This document shows positions 6,482-13,841 of a stretch of 24,066 nt of DNA, piece by piece. Position 1 is the stretch's first letter. Each line of letters starts with the position of its first letter. This DNA comes from Halomonas halophila (GTDB lineage Bacteria; Pseudomonadota; Gammaproteobacteria; Pseudomonadales; Halomonadaceae): contig DJIP01000096.1 in assembly GCA_002433675.1 (NCBI GenBank), forward strand, positions 1-24,066, in the 5' to 3' direction. The position numbers were made by a program, and so were the translations under genes. The notes under the pieces are model-generated. The model made no database searches and was not told where the DNA came from. It worked only from the letters and a program-made list of their open reading frames with translations.

Positions 6482-7498
6482 ATGATCGAACTCGAAGAGC
6501 TGGACTACAGCGGTGGCGACCTGAGTCGCCCCGAGTGTGTGCTGACACATTCGAGTGGCCTGCTGATGACCGCAGATTGGACCGACAGCGGTGGCGTGGC
6601 GATCTTCCGCCATGCAGATCGCGCACCGGCCCTTCGCATCCTGTCGAACCAGCAAGGTTTCCAGCTTCGTCCCAACGGTATTGCACTGGAAGACGACGGC
6701 TGTGTGATCGCGACCCACCTGGGCGAAGACCAGGGTGGCGTCTTCCGGCTGCACGTCGATGGTGCCCTCGAGCCTCTGGTGACCGAGATCGATGGTGTCG
6801 CCCTGCCTCCTACCAATTTTGTTCATCGAGACGGCGCCGGCCGCCTGTGGATCACCGTCAGTACCCGTCAGCAGCCCCGCGCCAAGGGGTACAGCGCGGC
6901 GGTCGCCGACGGTTTTATTGCACTGGCCAATGCCGATGGCAGTGACGCCAGAATCGTCGCCGATGGCCTGGGTTACACCAATGAGTGCGCCCTGCACCCC
7001 GATGGCCGGTGGCTTTACGTCAATGAAACCTTTGCCCGCCGGCTGAGCCGTTTTTCCGTGGAAGAAAAGGGACGGCTCGGCGAGCGTCAGACCGTCTGCG
7101 AGTTTGGTCCTGGCACCTTCCCCGATGGGGTGACCTTCGATGTCGAGGGTGGGGCCTGGATCACCAGTATCGTCAGCAACCGGGTGATCCGGGTATCGCC
7201 GACCGGGGAGCAGAGTGTCGTGCTGGAGGACAGCGACGATGCCTATCTCAAGCAAGTGGAGGAGGCCTTTGACGCCGGTCAGATGGGGCGCCCTCACCTG
7301 GATGGCGTCGTCAGTCGTCGACTCGGTCACGTATCGAGCCTGGCATTTGGCGGTAGCGACCTCGATCGGGCTTACCTTGGCTGCCTGCTGGGGGATCGCC
7401 TTGCCTCGTTTCAGGCGCCAGTGCGCGGCGTGGCGCCGATACATTGGCGTGCTCCCTTGACCCGATTGCGCCCGGCACTTGCCGGCGCAGATGCCTGA
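6482..7498 (+). CDS. SMP-30/gluconolactonase/LRE-family lactonase
   Basis: A 338-residue six-bladed beta-propeller of the SMP-30/regucalcin/gluconolactonase family. The divalent-metal ligands of the family appear in order: E18 (SRPECV), N113 (PPTNFVHRDGAGRLW), N167 (GYTNECALHPDGRWLYV) and D215 (FPDGVTFDVEGGAWI). Family members hydrolyse aldono- or uronolactones to the open acid. The frame is open from 6383, but the start is placed at ATG 6482 because CGGGAG precedes it and the family's first blade begins there. It is the first gene of a four-gene operon with two dehydrogenases and a GntR regulator, and it diverges from a TTT transporter. This suggests lactone opening in breakdown of an imported or periplasmically formed sugar acid. 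Exact substrate unknown. Confidence 0.87.
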   Translation: MIELEELDYSGGDLSRPECVLTHSSGLLMTADWTDSGGVAIFRHADRAPALRILSNQQGFQLRPNGIALEDDGCVIATHLGEDQGGVFRLHVDGALEPLVTEIDGVALPPTNFVHRDGAGRLWITVSTRQQPRAKGYSAAVADGFIALANADGSDARIVADGLGYTNECALHPDGRWLYVNETFARRLSRFSVEEKGRLGERQTVCEFGPGTFPDGVTFDVEGGAWITSIVSNRVIRVSPTGEQSVVLEDSDDAYLKQVEEAFDAGQMGRPHLDGVVSRRLGHVSSLAFGGSDLDRAYLGCLLGDRLASFQAPVRGVAPIHWRAPLTRLRPALAGADA

Positions 7499-7538
7499 CT
7501 TCTTCAAGTAACAACCAACAATAGCGAGAGGCTGTCAA

Positions 7539-8645
7539 ATGACCAACAAGACCCACTTTTCCATCGCTGTCTTTCCCGGTGACGGCATTGGCCAGGAAAT
7601 CATGAAGCCCTGCGTCACCTTGCTGGAGGCAGCCATGGCGCGGGTCGGTGGCGTATCGGCGAGCTTCGAGGAGCTGCCTGCCGGTGCCGCCCACTTCAGG
7701 GATACAGGCGAGTCGCTTCCCGAGGCCTCGCTGAAGCGCGCCGACGAGGCCGATGCGATCCTGCTGGGTGCCATGGGGCTGCCGGACGTTCGCTATCCGG
7801 ATGGCACCGAGATTTCGCCACAGATCGACTTCCGCTTCCGCTTCGGCCTTTATGCCGGGGTCAGGCCGGTGCGCACCATCGCCGGGCTTCAGCCGATGCT
7901 CAATAACCCCAGCGCCCACGAACTCGATTTCGTGATCGTGCGTGAATCCACCGAGGGGCTATTTGCGTCTCACGGCAGGGGCGAGATCAAGGGCGACCAG
8001 GAGGCGCGCGATACCCTGGTCATCACCCGGGATGTGAGTCAGCGTCTGTTTGACTTCACTCTGGCGCTGGGGCAAAGCCGCCAGGCCGAGAGGGGCAAGG
8101 GCAGGGTGACCTGTGTCGACAAGGCCAATGTGTTCAAGTCCTTTGCCTTCTTTCGCAAGATCTTCGACGAGCGGGCCGCGGCGTATCCACAGCTCAACTG
8201 CGACCACATGTACGTGGATGCGGCGGCGCTCAACATGGTCACCAGGCCCTGGGATCTTGACGTGATGGTCACCGAGAACATGTTCGGCGACATTCTGTCC
8301 GACCTGGGCGCCGGTCTGATCGGAGGTATGGGCTATGCGCCTTCCGCGGACATCGGCGATGATCACGCGGTCTTTCAGCCATGCCATGGCAGTGCGCCGG
8401 ATATCGCTGGCAAGGGCCTCGCCAATCCGACGGCCATGGTGCTGTCCGGTGTGATGATGCTGGAGTGGCTGGGTGAGAAACACGACTGTGAGTCGGCAGT
8501 GAAGGCGGGCAAGTTGCTGCGAGACGCCGTGGACGCTGCCTTTGCCCCCGGCACCCTGGTGACCTGCGAGCTGGGTGGGGATGCCGGTACGACCGCGGTG
8601 TTCGAGGCGGTCATGGCCCAGCTGGTCGAGCTTCCGATCCAGTAG
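7539..8645 (+). CDS. Isocitrate/isopropylmalate dehydrogenase-family (beta-decarboxylating) oxidoreductase
   Basis: A 368-residue protein of the beta-decarboxylating dehydrogenase family. It shows GDGIG (14-18), the paired arginines RPVR (109-112) followed by VIVRESTEG (132-140), the catalytic-lysine motif DKANVFK (194-200), the metal-binding TENMFGDILSDLGAGL (245-260) and HGSAPDIAGKGLANPTAM (283-300). These enzymes oxidise a 2-hydroxyacid at the carbon adjacent to a carboxylate and decarboxylate it, using NAD(P)+ and Mg2+/Mn2+. The substrate-specificity loop before the first arginines (DVRYPDGTEISPQIDFRFRFGLYAG) does not look like canonical LeuB, Icd or tartrate dehydrogenase. The true substrate is therefore probably the hydroxyacid of this locus. 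It lies 40 bp after the lactonase gene with GAGAGG upstream. Confidence 0.88.
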   Translation: MTNKTHFSIAVFPGDGIGQEIMKPCVTLLEAAMARVGGVSASFEELPAGAAHFRDTGESLPEASLKRADEADAILLGAMGLPDVRYPDGTEISPQIDFRFRFGLYAGVRPVRTIAGLQPMLNNPSAHELDFVIVRESTEGLFASHGRGEIKGDQEARDTLVITRDVSQRLFDFTLALGQSRQAERGKGRVTCVDKANVFKSFAFFRKIFDERAAAYPQLNCDHMYVDAAALNMVTRPWDLDVMVTENMFGDILSDLGAGLIGGMGYAPSADIGDDHAVFQPCHGSAPDIAGKGLANPTAMVLSGVMMLEWLGEKHDCESAVKAGKLLRDAVDAAFAPGTLVTCELGGDAGTTAVFEAVMAQLVELPIQ

Positions 8646-8704
8646 CTTTTGATGGTTGGGTGGTGCGCCGCTCACGATGGCATGTCGCAGGAGGTAGGTG
8701 GTTG

Positions 8705-9751
8705 ATGGAAAAGCTAAGGGTGGCGGCGGTTGGCGCCGGATACTTCAGCCAGTTTCAATATGACGCCTGGTCACGCATCCCCGAGGTTCAGGTGGTGGGC
8801 GTGTGTGATCAGGACACCTCGCGTGCCCGGGAGGTGGCCAGGCGTCATGGGGGCTGGGCGGTCTACGCCGATGTCCAGGCAATGCTCGAGGAAGCGCGCG
8901 CCGACGTGCTGGATATCATCACGCCTCCCGCTTCACACCTGGCCTTGATCCGTCTCGCGGCGGAGCGCGGGGTGAACGTGATTTGCCAGAAGCCATTTTG
9001 CACAAGTCTCGAGGAAGCGCGCCAAGCCGCCGCCCTGGCCGAGCAAGCCGGGATTGAATTGATCGTTCATGAGAACGTCCGGTTTCAGCCCTGGTACGAG
9101 GAGATCCGGCGGCAGATCGCCGCGGGCAGGCTGGGGCAGATCTATCAGGCGACGTTCCGGCTTCGTCCAGGAGATGGTCAGGGGCCGGAAGCCTATCTGG
9201 AGAGGCAGCCGTATTTTCAGCAGATGGAGCGGTTTCTGATCCACGAGACAGGGATACATTGGATCGATACCTTTCGTTACCTCTTCGGCGAGGTGTCCGC
9301 TGTCTATGCTGAACTGAGGCGGCTCAATCCGGCTATTGCCGGTGAGGATGCAGGACATGTCATCATGGAGTGTGCCGGTGGGGTTCGCGCCGTCCTGGAT
9401 GGCAACCGGCTGTCCGATCATTGCGCCGAAAACCGACGGCTGACCATGGGCGAAATGACCATCGAAGGAAGTGAGGGTGTGCTGGTGCTGAGGGGCGATG
9501 GCACCCTGGGTTACAGAAGGCACGGCGAAAATCTGTGGCAGGATATCGAGTATGAGTGGGTGGATCACGGTTTTGGCGGGGACTGCGTCTATCGGTTCAG
9601 TCGTCATGTGGTGGACGGCCTGATGGGGCGGTCGAGGTTGGCAAATACCGCGTCCGACTATCTCGCCAACATGAATATCGAAGAAGCTGTCTACACCTCT
9701 GCCAGAGAAGGCCGGCGGCTTCGTTTGTCCAGTGACGTCTGTGGAAGCTGA
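8705..9751 (+). CDS. Gfo/Idh/MocA-family oxidoreductase
   Basis: A 348-residue NAD(P)-dependent sugar or cyclitol dehydrogenase. The N-terminal Rossmann fold begins with VAAVGAGYFSQFQYD (GxGxxx near 10-15), and VGVCDQDTSRA follows. The catalytic lysine motif, usually EKP, reads CQKPFC here (K96). The C-terminal domain has HETGIHWIDTFRYLFG (180-195) with the conserved H185 and D188. The open frame begins at 8660, but ATG 8705 is chosen because AGGAGG lies at 8689-8694 and the Rossmann fold starts directly after it. It follows the IMDH-like gene by 59 bp and precedes gntR by 12 bp. It probably oxidises a sugar or sugar acid, perhaps to the lactone used by the SMP-30 enzyme; that order is inference. 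Confidence 0.88.
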   Translation: MEKLRVAAVGAGYFSQFQYDAWSRIPEVQVVGVCDQDTSRAREVARRHGGWAVYADVQAMLEEARADVLDIITPPASHLALIRLAAERGVNVICQKPFCTSLEEARQAAALAEQAGIELIVHENVRFQPWYEEIRRQIAAGRLGQIYQATFRLRPGDGQGPEAYLERQPYFQQMERFLIHETGIHWIDTFRYLFGEVSAVYAELRRLNPAIAGEDAGHVIMECAGGVRAVLDGNRLSDHCAENRRLTMGEMTIEGSEGVLVLRGDGTLGYRRHGENLWQDIEYEWVDHGFGGDCVYRFSRHVVDGLMGRSRLANTASDYLANMNIEEAVYTSAREGRRLRLSSDVCGS

Positions 9752-9763
9752 GGATTTGCAGCG

Positions 9764-10486
9764 ATGAACTCAAGAGACACGTCTTCTCGAACTCTGCCGG
9801 CGAGCAGGGGCGAGGGGCCTCCGGGGGACAAGCTGTCGCTGCCGGAAAAGGCGTACTACGAGATAAAGCGGCGGATACTCGATAACGAGTTTTCCTCGGG
9901 TTCCTTTCGCCTGGAGAAGGAGTTGGCGGAACTGCTCGACATGAGCCGGACGCCCGTGCGAGAGGCAATGATTCGGCTGGCCAATGAAGGGCTGGTGGAA
10001 ATCAGGCCGCGCCACGGTATGCGGGTGTTGCCGGTATCGGCCGAGGATATGGTCGAGATATACGACGTGCTGACGGCGCTCGAGACCCAGGCGGTCGAGT
10101 TGCTGGCGCGACGGGGTTTGTCCGACGATGAACTCGGGCAGTTGATGGACGCGGTGGATGAGATGGACGATGCCCTGGCCGAGGACGACCTGACCCGGTG
10201 GGCAGCGGCGGACGAGCGATTCCATCTGCTGCTGGTGGAGTTGTGCGGCAATCGCCGCATCGCCACCATCGTCAACACCTATTGGGATCAGTCCCACCGT
10301 GTGCGCATGTTGACCCTGGGACTGCGGCCACGGCCGACGTCATCGAACAACGACCATCGGGCCGTTGTCCAGGCTATTCAGAATGGTGACGTCATCGCCG
10401 CCAGGGACCATCACCGGGAGCACCGGGTAAATAGCGGCAGGATGCTGGTGGAGCTACTCGACAAGTACGGTCTTTCTTCGATCTAG
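9764..10486 (+). CDS. GntR-family transcriptional regulator, FCD (FadR) subfamily
   Basis: A 240-residue protein. After a short unstructured N-terminus (1-25) comes the winged helix: PEKAYYEIKRRIL (27-39), then ELAELLDMSRTPVREAMIRL (53-72) and the wing LVEIRPRHGMRVLP (77-90). The FCD ligand domain follows with metal-binding candidates D150 and H154 (AADERFHLLL), H198 (NDHRAVV) and H220 (HHREHR). FCD regulators bind metal and usually a carboxylic or sugar acid. It is the last gene of the lactonase operon, with GAGGA overlapping the previous stop codon. The likely target is the palindrome at 6345-6362, which would make it autoregulatory and control the divergent transporter as well. Confidence 0.93.
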   Translation: MNSRDTSSRTLPASRGEGPPGDKLSLPEKAYYEIKRRILDNEFSSGSFRLEKELAELLDMSRTPVREAMIRLANEGLVEIRPRHGMRVLPVSAEDMVEIYDVLTALETQAVELLARRGLSDDELGQLMDAVDEMDDALAEDDLTRWAAADERFHLLLVELCGNRRIATIVNTYWDQSHRVRMLTLGLRPRPTSSNNDHRAVVQAIQNGDVIAARDHHREHRVNSGRMLVELLDKYGLSSI

Positions 10487-10505
10487 GCGTGTTTCGCGAT
10501 ACGAG

Positions 10506-10532
10506 AACCGGGAGCGCATTGCGCTCCCGGTT
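10506..10532 (+). terminator. Terminator hairpin between gntR and NhaC homologue 1
   Basis: A perfect 12-bp stem AACCGGGAGCGC (10506-10517) / GCGCTCCCGGTT (10521-10532) has an ATT loop. It sits between the convergent gntR (stop 10486) and the minus-strand antiporter gene (stop 10536) and can serve both. TCG follows on the plus strand, so the U-tract is short. Confidence 0.65.
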
Positions 10533-10535
10533 TCG

Positions 10536-12029
10536 TTACACCAGCGCGTAGCCCAGCGCCACGAAGCCGAGGCTGGTGACGGTTGCCCCAATCAGGGTGT
10601 AGGGCAGCTGGGTCAGGGCGTGCTGCATCGGCAGGACGCCGCTGCCCTGGGATGACAGTACCGAGGAGTCCGAGAAGAAGCAGGCGTGGCTGCCGAAGCT
10701 CGAGGCCGACAGCAGGGCACCCACCACCAGCGGCATCGACACCTCCATATGGGCGGCCATCGGGATCACGATGGGGATCGAGATCACGAACACGCCCCAG
10801 GACGATCCGGTGGCGAACACCACCACCGCCATGGAGACGAAGACGATGGCCGGCAGCAGCGCCGGGGTGATGTAGGGCGCCAGGGCGTCGATCATGAACT
10901 GGGTCATGCCGAGCTGGTCGTTGACCTCCTTGAGCACGAAGCCCACGGCGACGATGGCCAGCGGCAGCATCATGGTGCGAAAGCCATCCATGATCGAGTC
11001 CATCAGGCTCGAGAAGGTGGACAGCCGCTGCACCAGGAACAGCACGATGGTGAACAGGGTGGCGGCGATGACGCCCTTGAGCAGATCGATCTCGAAGTAG
11101 GCGCTGGCGCCGATCAGCACCGCCATCGGGGCGACGAAGTTGAACAGCCCAAGCCAGGGATTGCCACGCGGGGTGACGTCGCCAAGCGGCTCGTCCGGGG
11201 CGCCGTCGGGAATCGTCTGGCCGCCGCGAGCGCGGGCTTCTGCGGTCTTCATCGGGCCAAGGTCCGGCACGATGCTCATGGCCACCAGAAAGACCAGACC
11301 CATGGCGACCCAGCCATACAGCATGTAAGGGATCGACTGGATGTACAGCCACATGCCAGGGCCATCGGTGGCACCGTTGGTTTCCAGCAGTTCGGCGAAG
11401 TACACCGCCCAGGTCGAGATCGGCACCAGTACGCAGATCGGGGCGGCGGTGGAGTCGACGATATAGGCCAGTTTTTCCCGCGATACGCCGAAACGGTCGG
11501 TGAGCCGTTTCATCGCCGCCGAGGTCGCCAGCGCATTGAGGTAGTCGTCGATGAAGATCAAAAGACCAAGCACTGCGGTACACAGCAGTGACTGACGGCG
11601 GGTCTTGACCAGACGGCTCATGAAGTGGCTGAAGCTCAGGGTACAGCCGGACTTCTCGAGCATGGCGATAAAGCCACCCATCAGGCCGCATACCAGGATC
11701 AGCCAGGCGATGGTCTCGTTCATCATGACCGACAGCGAGACGTCCGCCAGGGCGCCGATATAGTCGCTCGGCTCGATCAGGATAAGCCCGGACAGCGCGC
11801 CGATGGCCAGGGCCTCCAGGGTCCTGTGGGTGGCAATCGCCACCACCAGCACGATCAGCGAAGGCACCAGACTGATCCAGCCGAAGGGGGTGCCGGCTTC
11901 GTGGTGGAAGGTCAGGCCGGCCACCAGGGCAATAAGTCCCGCGACCATGGCAAAGGTACGTCCCTTGCCTTTCTGGCTGGGCTTGCCGGGGGCGAAGGGA
12001 TGGGAGGCCGGTGCGTTGGACTGCGTCAT
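10536..12029 (-). CDS. NhaC-family Na+/H+ antiporter homologue 1 (polyamine locus)
   Basis: A 497-residue polytopic membrane protein of the NhaC family (ion transporter superfamily). Conserved positions include FIDDYLNALA (159-168), DSTAAPICVLVPISTW (192-207) and ATGSSWGVFVISIPIVIP (406-423). In the C-terminal signature, where the second homologue in this window has WGDHCSPLAETT, this protein reads FGSHACFFSDSSVLSS (445-460), so the acidic residue and the SP are lost. The start has a strong GGAGGTGA before ATG 12029. It lies downstream of puuA on the same strand after a 186-bp gap. Known members exchange Na+ or organic cations and acids for H+. Linkage to puu genes suggests putrescine or a related amine as substrate, which is inference. 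Confidence 0.85.
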   Translation of the reverse strand: MTQSNAPASHPFAPGKPSQKGKGRTFAMVAGLIALVAGLTFHHEAGTPFGWISLVPSLIVLVVAIATHRTLEALAIGALSGLILIEPSDYIGALADVSLSVMMNETIAWLILVCGLMGGFIAMLEKSGCTLSFSHFMSRLVKTRRQSLLCTAVLGLLIFIDDYLNALATSAAMKRLTDRFGVSREKLAYIVDSTAAPICVLVPISTWAVYFAELLETNGATDGPGMWLYIQSIPYMLYGWVAMGLVFLVAMSIVPDLGPMKTAEARARGGQTIPDGAPDEPLGDVTPRGNPWLGLFNFVAPMAVLIGASAYFEIDLLKGVIAATLFTIVLFLVQRLSTFSSLMDSIMDGFRTMMLPLAIVAVGFVLKEVNDQLGMTQFMIDALAPYITPALLPAIVFVSMAVVVFATGSSWGVFVISIPIVIPMAAHMEVSMPLVVGALLSASSFGSHACFFSDSSVLSSQGSGVLPMQHALTQLPYTLIGATVTSLGFVALGYALV

Positions 12030-12059
12030 GGCGTCACCTCCAGCGCGAGGTCTGGATCG

Positions 12060-12085
12060 ATGACAAGGGGCGTTGTGGTTGTCAT
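12060..12085. promoter_or_regulatory. Inverted repeat upstream of NhaC homologue 1
   Basis: ATGACAA (12060-12066) and TTGTCAT (12079-12085) are perfect 7-bp arms around a 12-bp spacer, 30 bp upstream of the antiporter ATG. It may be an operator or part of a leader hairpin. Confidence 0.35.
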
Positions 12086-12142
12086 GAGGGGAGGTACCCG
12101 TGATTGCTGTGAGTTGTGTCGGGTCGTTTAGGTCTTGCGTTC

Positions 12143-12179
12143 GTGCCGGGCGAGCGCGCAGGGCGTCCCTGCCCGGTAC
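12143..12179 (-). terminator. Weak hairpin after puuA
   Basis: GTGCCGGGC (12143-12151) pairs with GCCCGGTAC (12171-12179) through one G-T wobble. It lies about 37 bp beyond the puuA stop. There is no U-tract on the minus strand, so it may only attenuate transcription into the antiporter gene. Confidence 0.35.
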
Positions 12180-12215
12180 AGGAGTCCGGGGCGTTACTGC
12201 GGTGATCGGCCCCGC

Positions 12216-13592
12216 TTAGACGTGGCGCAGGTACCAGTCGTACTCCAGGCGACTGACGCTGTGCATGGCCAGTTCACGCTCGGCGCGACGGTTGGCGAGG
12301 AACACCTTGAGAAACGCCTGGCCAAAGGCTTCTCCGAGCGGTTCGCTGTGCTCCAGCAGGTCGAGGGCCTTTGACCAGCTGTTGGTCAGGGTGGGCTCGT
12401 ACTGGCGGTAGGCGTTACCAGTGACGGGCTCTCCCGGCGAGACAGCGGTATCCAGACCGTGACAGACAGAGGCCAGCAGGGTAGCCAGCAGCAGATATGC
12501 GTTGGCATCGGCTCCGGCTACTCGATGTTCTACCCGGCGGGCGGCGTTGGCTCCAGAGGGGATCCGTAGTGCCACCGAGCGGTTATCGTAGCCCCAGGTC
12601 GGCGTCATCGGCACATAGAGGCCGGGTTGAAAACGTCGGAAGGAGTTCAGGTTCGGTGCGAACAGTGCCATCGAGGCAGGCATCAGCTCCATCAATCCGC
12701 CGATGGCATGACGCAGGGCGGGGGTTCCCAGCGGGTCGCCATCGCCGTCGGCGAAGATATTGTTGCCGCTTTCGTCGATCAGGCTCATGTGGACGTGCAT
12801 GCCGTTGCCGGCTTCGCCACCGTAGGGCTTGGCCATGAAGGTGGCCTCGAAGCCGTGGCGCAATGCCACGCCCTTGATCAGGCGCTTGAGCAGCACGGCA
12901 CTATCGCAGGCCTTCAGCACGTTATCGCCGTGGATCAGGTTGATCTCGAACTGCCCCGGAGCGCATTCCTTGAGCGCGGTGTCCAGCGGCAGTTGCTGGA
13001 CCTGGGCGGCGGCGTGCACCTCCTCGAGGAAGTCGGCGTACTCGTCGAGTTCGTTGATCGAATATAGCTGGCTATCGCTGGCCCGCTCGCCGCTGGCCGG
13101 AGAGCGGCAGGGCTGGGCCATACCCATCTCGTCGCGTTGGCGATCGACCAGATAGAATTCGAGCTCCAGCGCGACCACCGCCTTGAGGCCGCGATCGGCC
13201 AGTCGCTCGACCTGTCGTGCGAGCACGTTGCGGGGGTCTGCGAAGAAGGGGCCGTCCTGATCATCGCGCATATCCATCAGCAGCTGCGCCTGGCGCCCCT
13301 TGCGCTGCCAGGGGGTGACCATCAAGGTGCCGGGAACGGGACGGCAGACCTGATCGCGATCGCCGATGTCGAGTCCCAGCCCGGTTTCCTCGACGGTGTT
13401 GCCGGTGATGTCGAGGGCGAACACCGAGCCGGGGAGCTGGATGCCGCTTGCGTAGGCCTTCTCGAGGTTGTCTCGGGGGATGCGCTTGCCGCGCAGCACG
13501 CCATTCATGTCGCTGATCAGCAGGTCTACGCTGTCGACCTCAGGATGTCGGGCCAGAAAGTCGCGGGCTTCATCGACGCTGGGGGTGCCCAT
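12216..13592 (-). CDS. puuA: Gamma-glutamylputrescine synthetase (glutamine synthetase family)
   Basis: A 458-residue glutamine-synthetase-like ligase; E. coli PuuA has 472 residues. The beta-grasp N-terminus ends near residue 100. Metal and ATP residues follow: ALELEFYLVD (141-150; E143, E145), the segment CAPGQFEINLIHGDN (210-224) with E216, GNGMHVHMSL (262-271), NLNSFRRFQPGLYVP (314-328) and GYDNRSVALRIP (334-345). The adenylylation-site tyrosine of true GlnA is not apparent. PuuA joins glutamate to putrescine with ATP in the cytoplasm, the first step of the Puu pathway. Homologues can use other amines, so the substrate could include other polyamines. AAGGTGA precedes ATG 13592. It diverges from puuD across a 249-bp control region. 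Confidence 0.88.
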   Translation of the reverse strand: MGTPSVDEARDFLARHPEVDSVDLLISDMNGVLRGKRIPRDNLEKAYASGIQLPGSVFALDITGNTVEETGLGLDIGDRDQVCRPVPGTLMVTPWQRKGRQAQLLMDMRDDQDGPFFADPRNVLARQVERLADRGLKAVVALELEFYLVDRQRDEMGMAQPCRSPASGERASDSQLYSINELDEYADFLEEVHAAAQVQQLPLDTALKECAPGQFEINLIHGDNVLKACDSAVLLKRLIKGVALRHGFEATFMAKPYGGEAGNGMHVHMSLIDESGNNIFADGDGDPLGTPALRHAIGGLMELMPASMALFAPNLNSFRRFQPGLYVPMTPTWGYDNRSVALRIPSGANAARRVEHRVAGADANAYLLLATLLASVCHGLDTAVSPGEPVTGNAYRQYEPTLTNSWSKALDLLEHSEPLGEAFGQAFLKVFLANRRAERELAMHSVSRLEYDWYLRHV

Positions 13593-13729
13593 GCTGTCAC
13601 CTTTTGTTGGTTCGTTGTGATGTGGCTAGTGTTTCGCTGACCGGGTCATGGTGTCAAATTATTTACGCGGAATGGTGAGGTGGTTGTCGAGATAGTTAGT
13701 GGCTCCTTGCTTTTTCAAGCGCAATAAAA

Positions 13730-13745
13730 ACATATAGTTATATGT
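13730..13745. promoter_or_regulatory. Perfect palindrome in the puuA/puuD control region
   Basis: ACATATAGTTATATGT has 7-bp perfect arms around a GT centre. It lies about 30 bp upstream of the puuD -35 and near the putative puuA promoter. Candidate operator; its AT-richness sets it apart from the surrounding sequence. Confidence 0.5.
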
Positions 13746-13764
13746 GGTCTTTTCAGGATTTTCA

Positions 13765-13818
13765 GCGCCGGGCTTGGCAAGAAAATCCGACCAAGGTATG
13801 TTGAGGAAACCATAACAA
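13765..13818 (+). promoter_or_regulatory. puuD promoter/operator module, copy 1
   Basis: A GCGCCGGGCTTGGC block (13765-13778) contains the -35 TTGGCA (13774-13779). A 17-bp spacer leads to the -10 TATGTT (13797-13802), which begins a 22-bp block ending at 13818. The same module occurs at 17542-17595 with identical spacing. Within the 22-bp block only position 10 differs (G here, T there). The spacer sequences are unrelated, so the conserved blocks are likely selected. The block over the start site (partial arms GGTATG and CATAAC, 13795-13816) is a plausible repressor site. Confidence 0.75.
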
Positions 13819-13841
13819 CGGATAGAGCTGCGAGGAGTTCG

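Larger units (their letters stand above)
13593..13841. promoter_or_regulatory. Divergent control region puuA / puuD
   Basis: This 249-bp gap has an AT-rich core. It contains the perfect inverted repeat at 13730-13745 and the puuD promoter/operator at 13765-13818. For puuA on the minus strand I see TTGAAA (13718-13713) with TATCTC at 18-bp spacing, and a second TTGACA (13657-13652) without a good -10. The puuA promoter is therefore not settled. Confidence 0.5.

Noticed and set aside
6266..7507. N-terminal extension of the tctC frame to 747 residues
   Set aside because: The added part is antisense to the lactonase gene; the signal peptide, ribosome binding site and promoter all place the start at 6265.
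10686..11591. 301-codon plus-strand frame opposite NhaC homologue 1
   Set aside because: Histidine, glutamine and glycine-rich composition typical of the antisense of a membrane-protein gene; no start signals.
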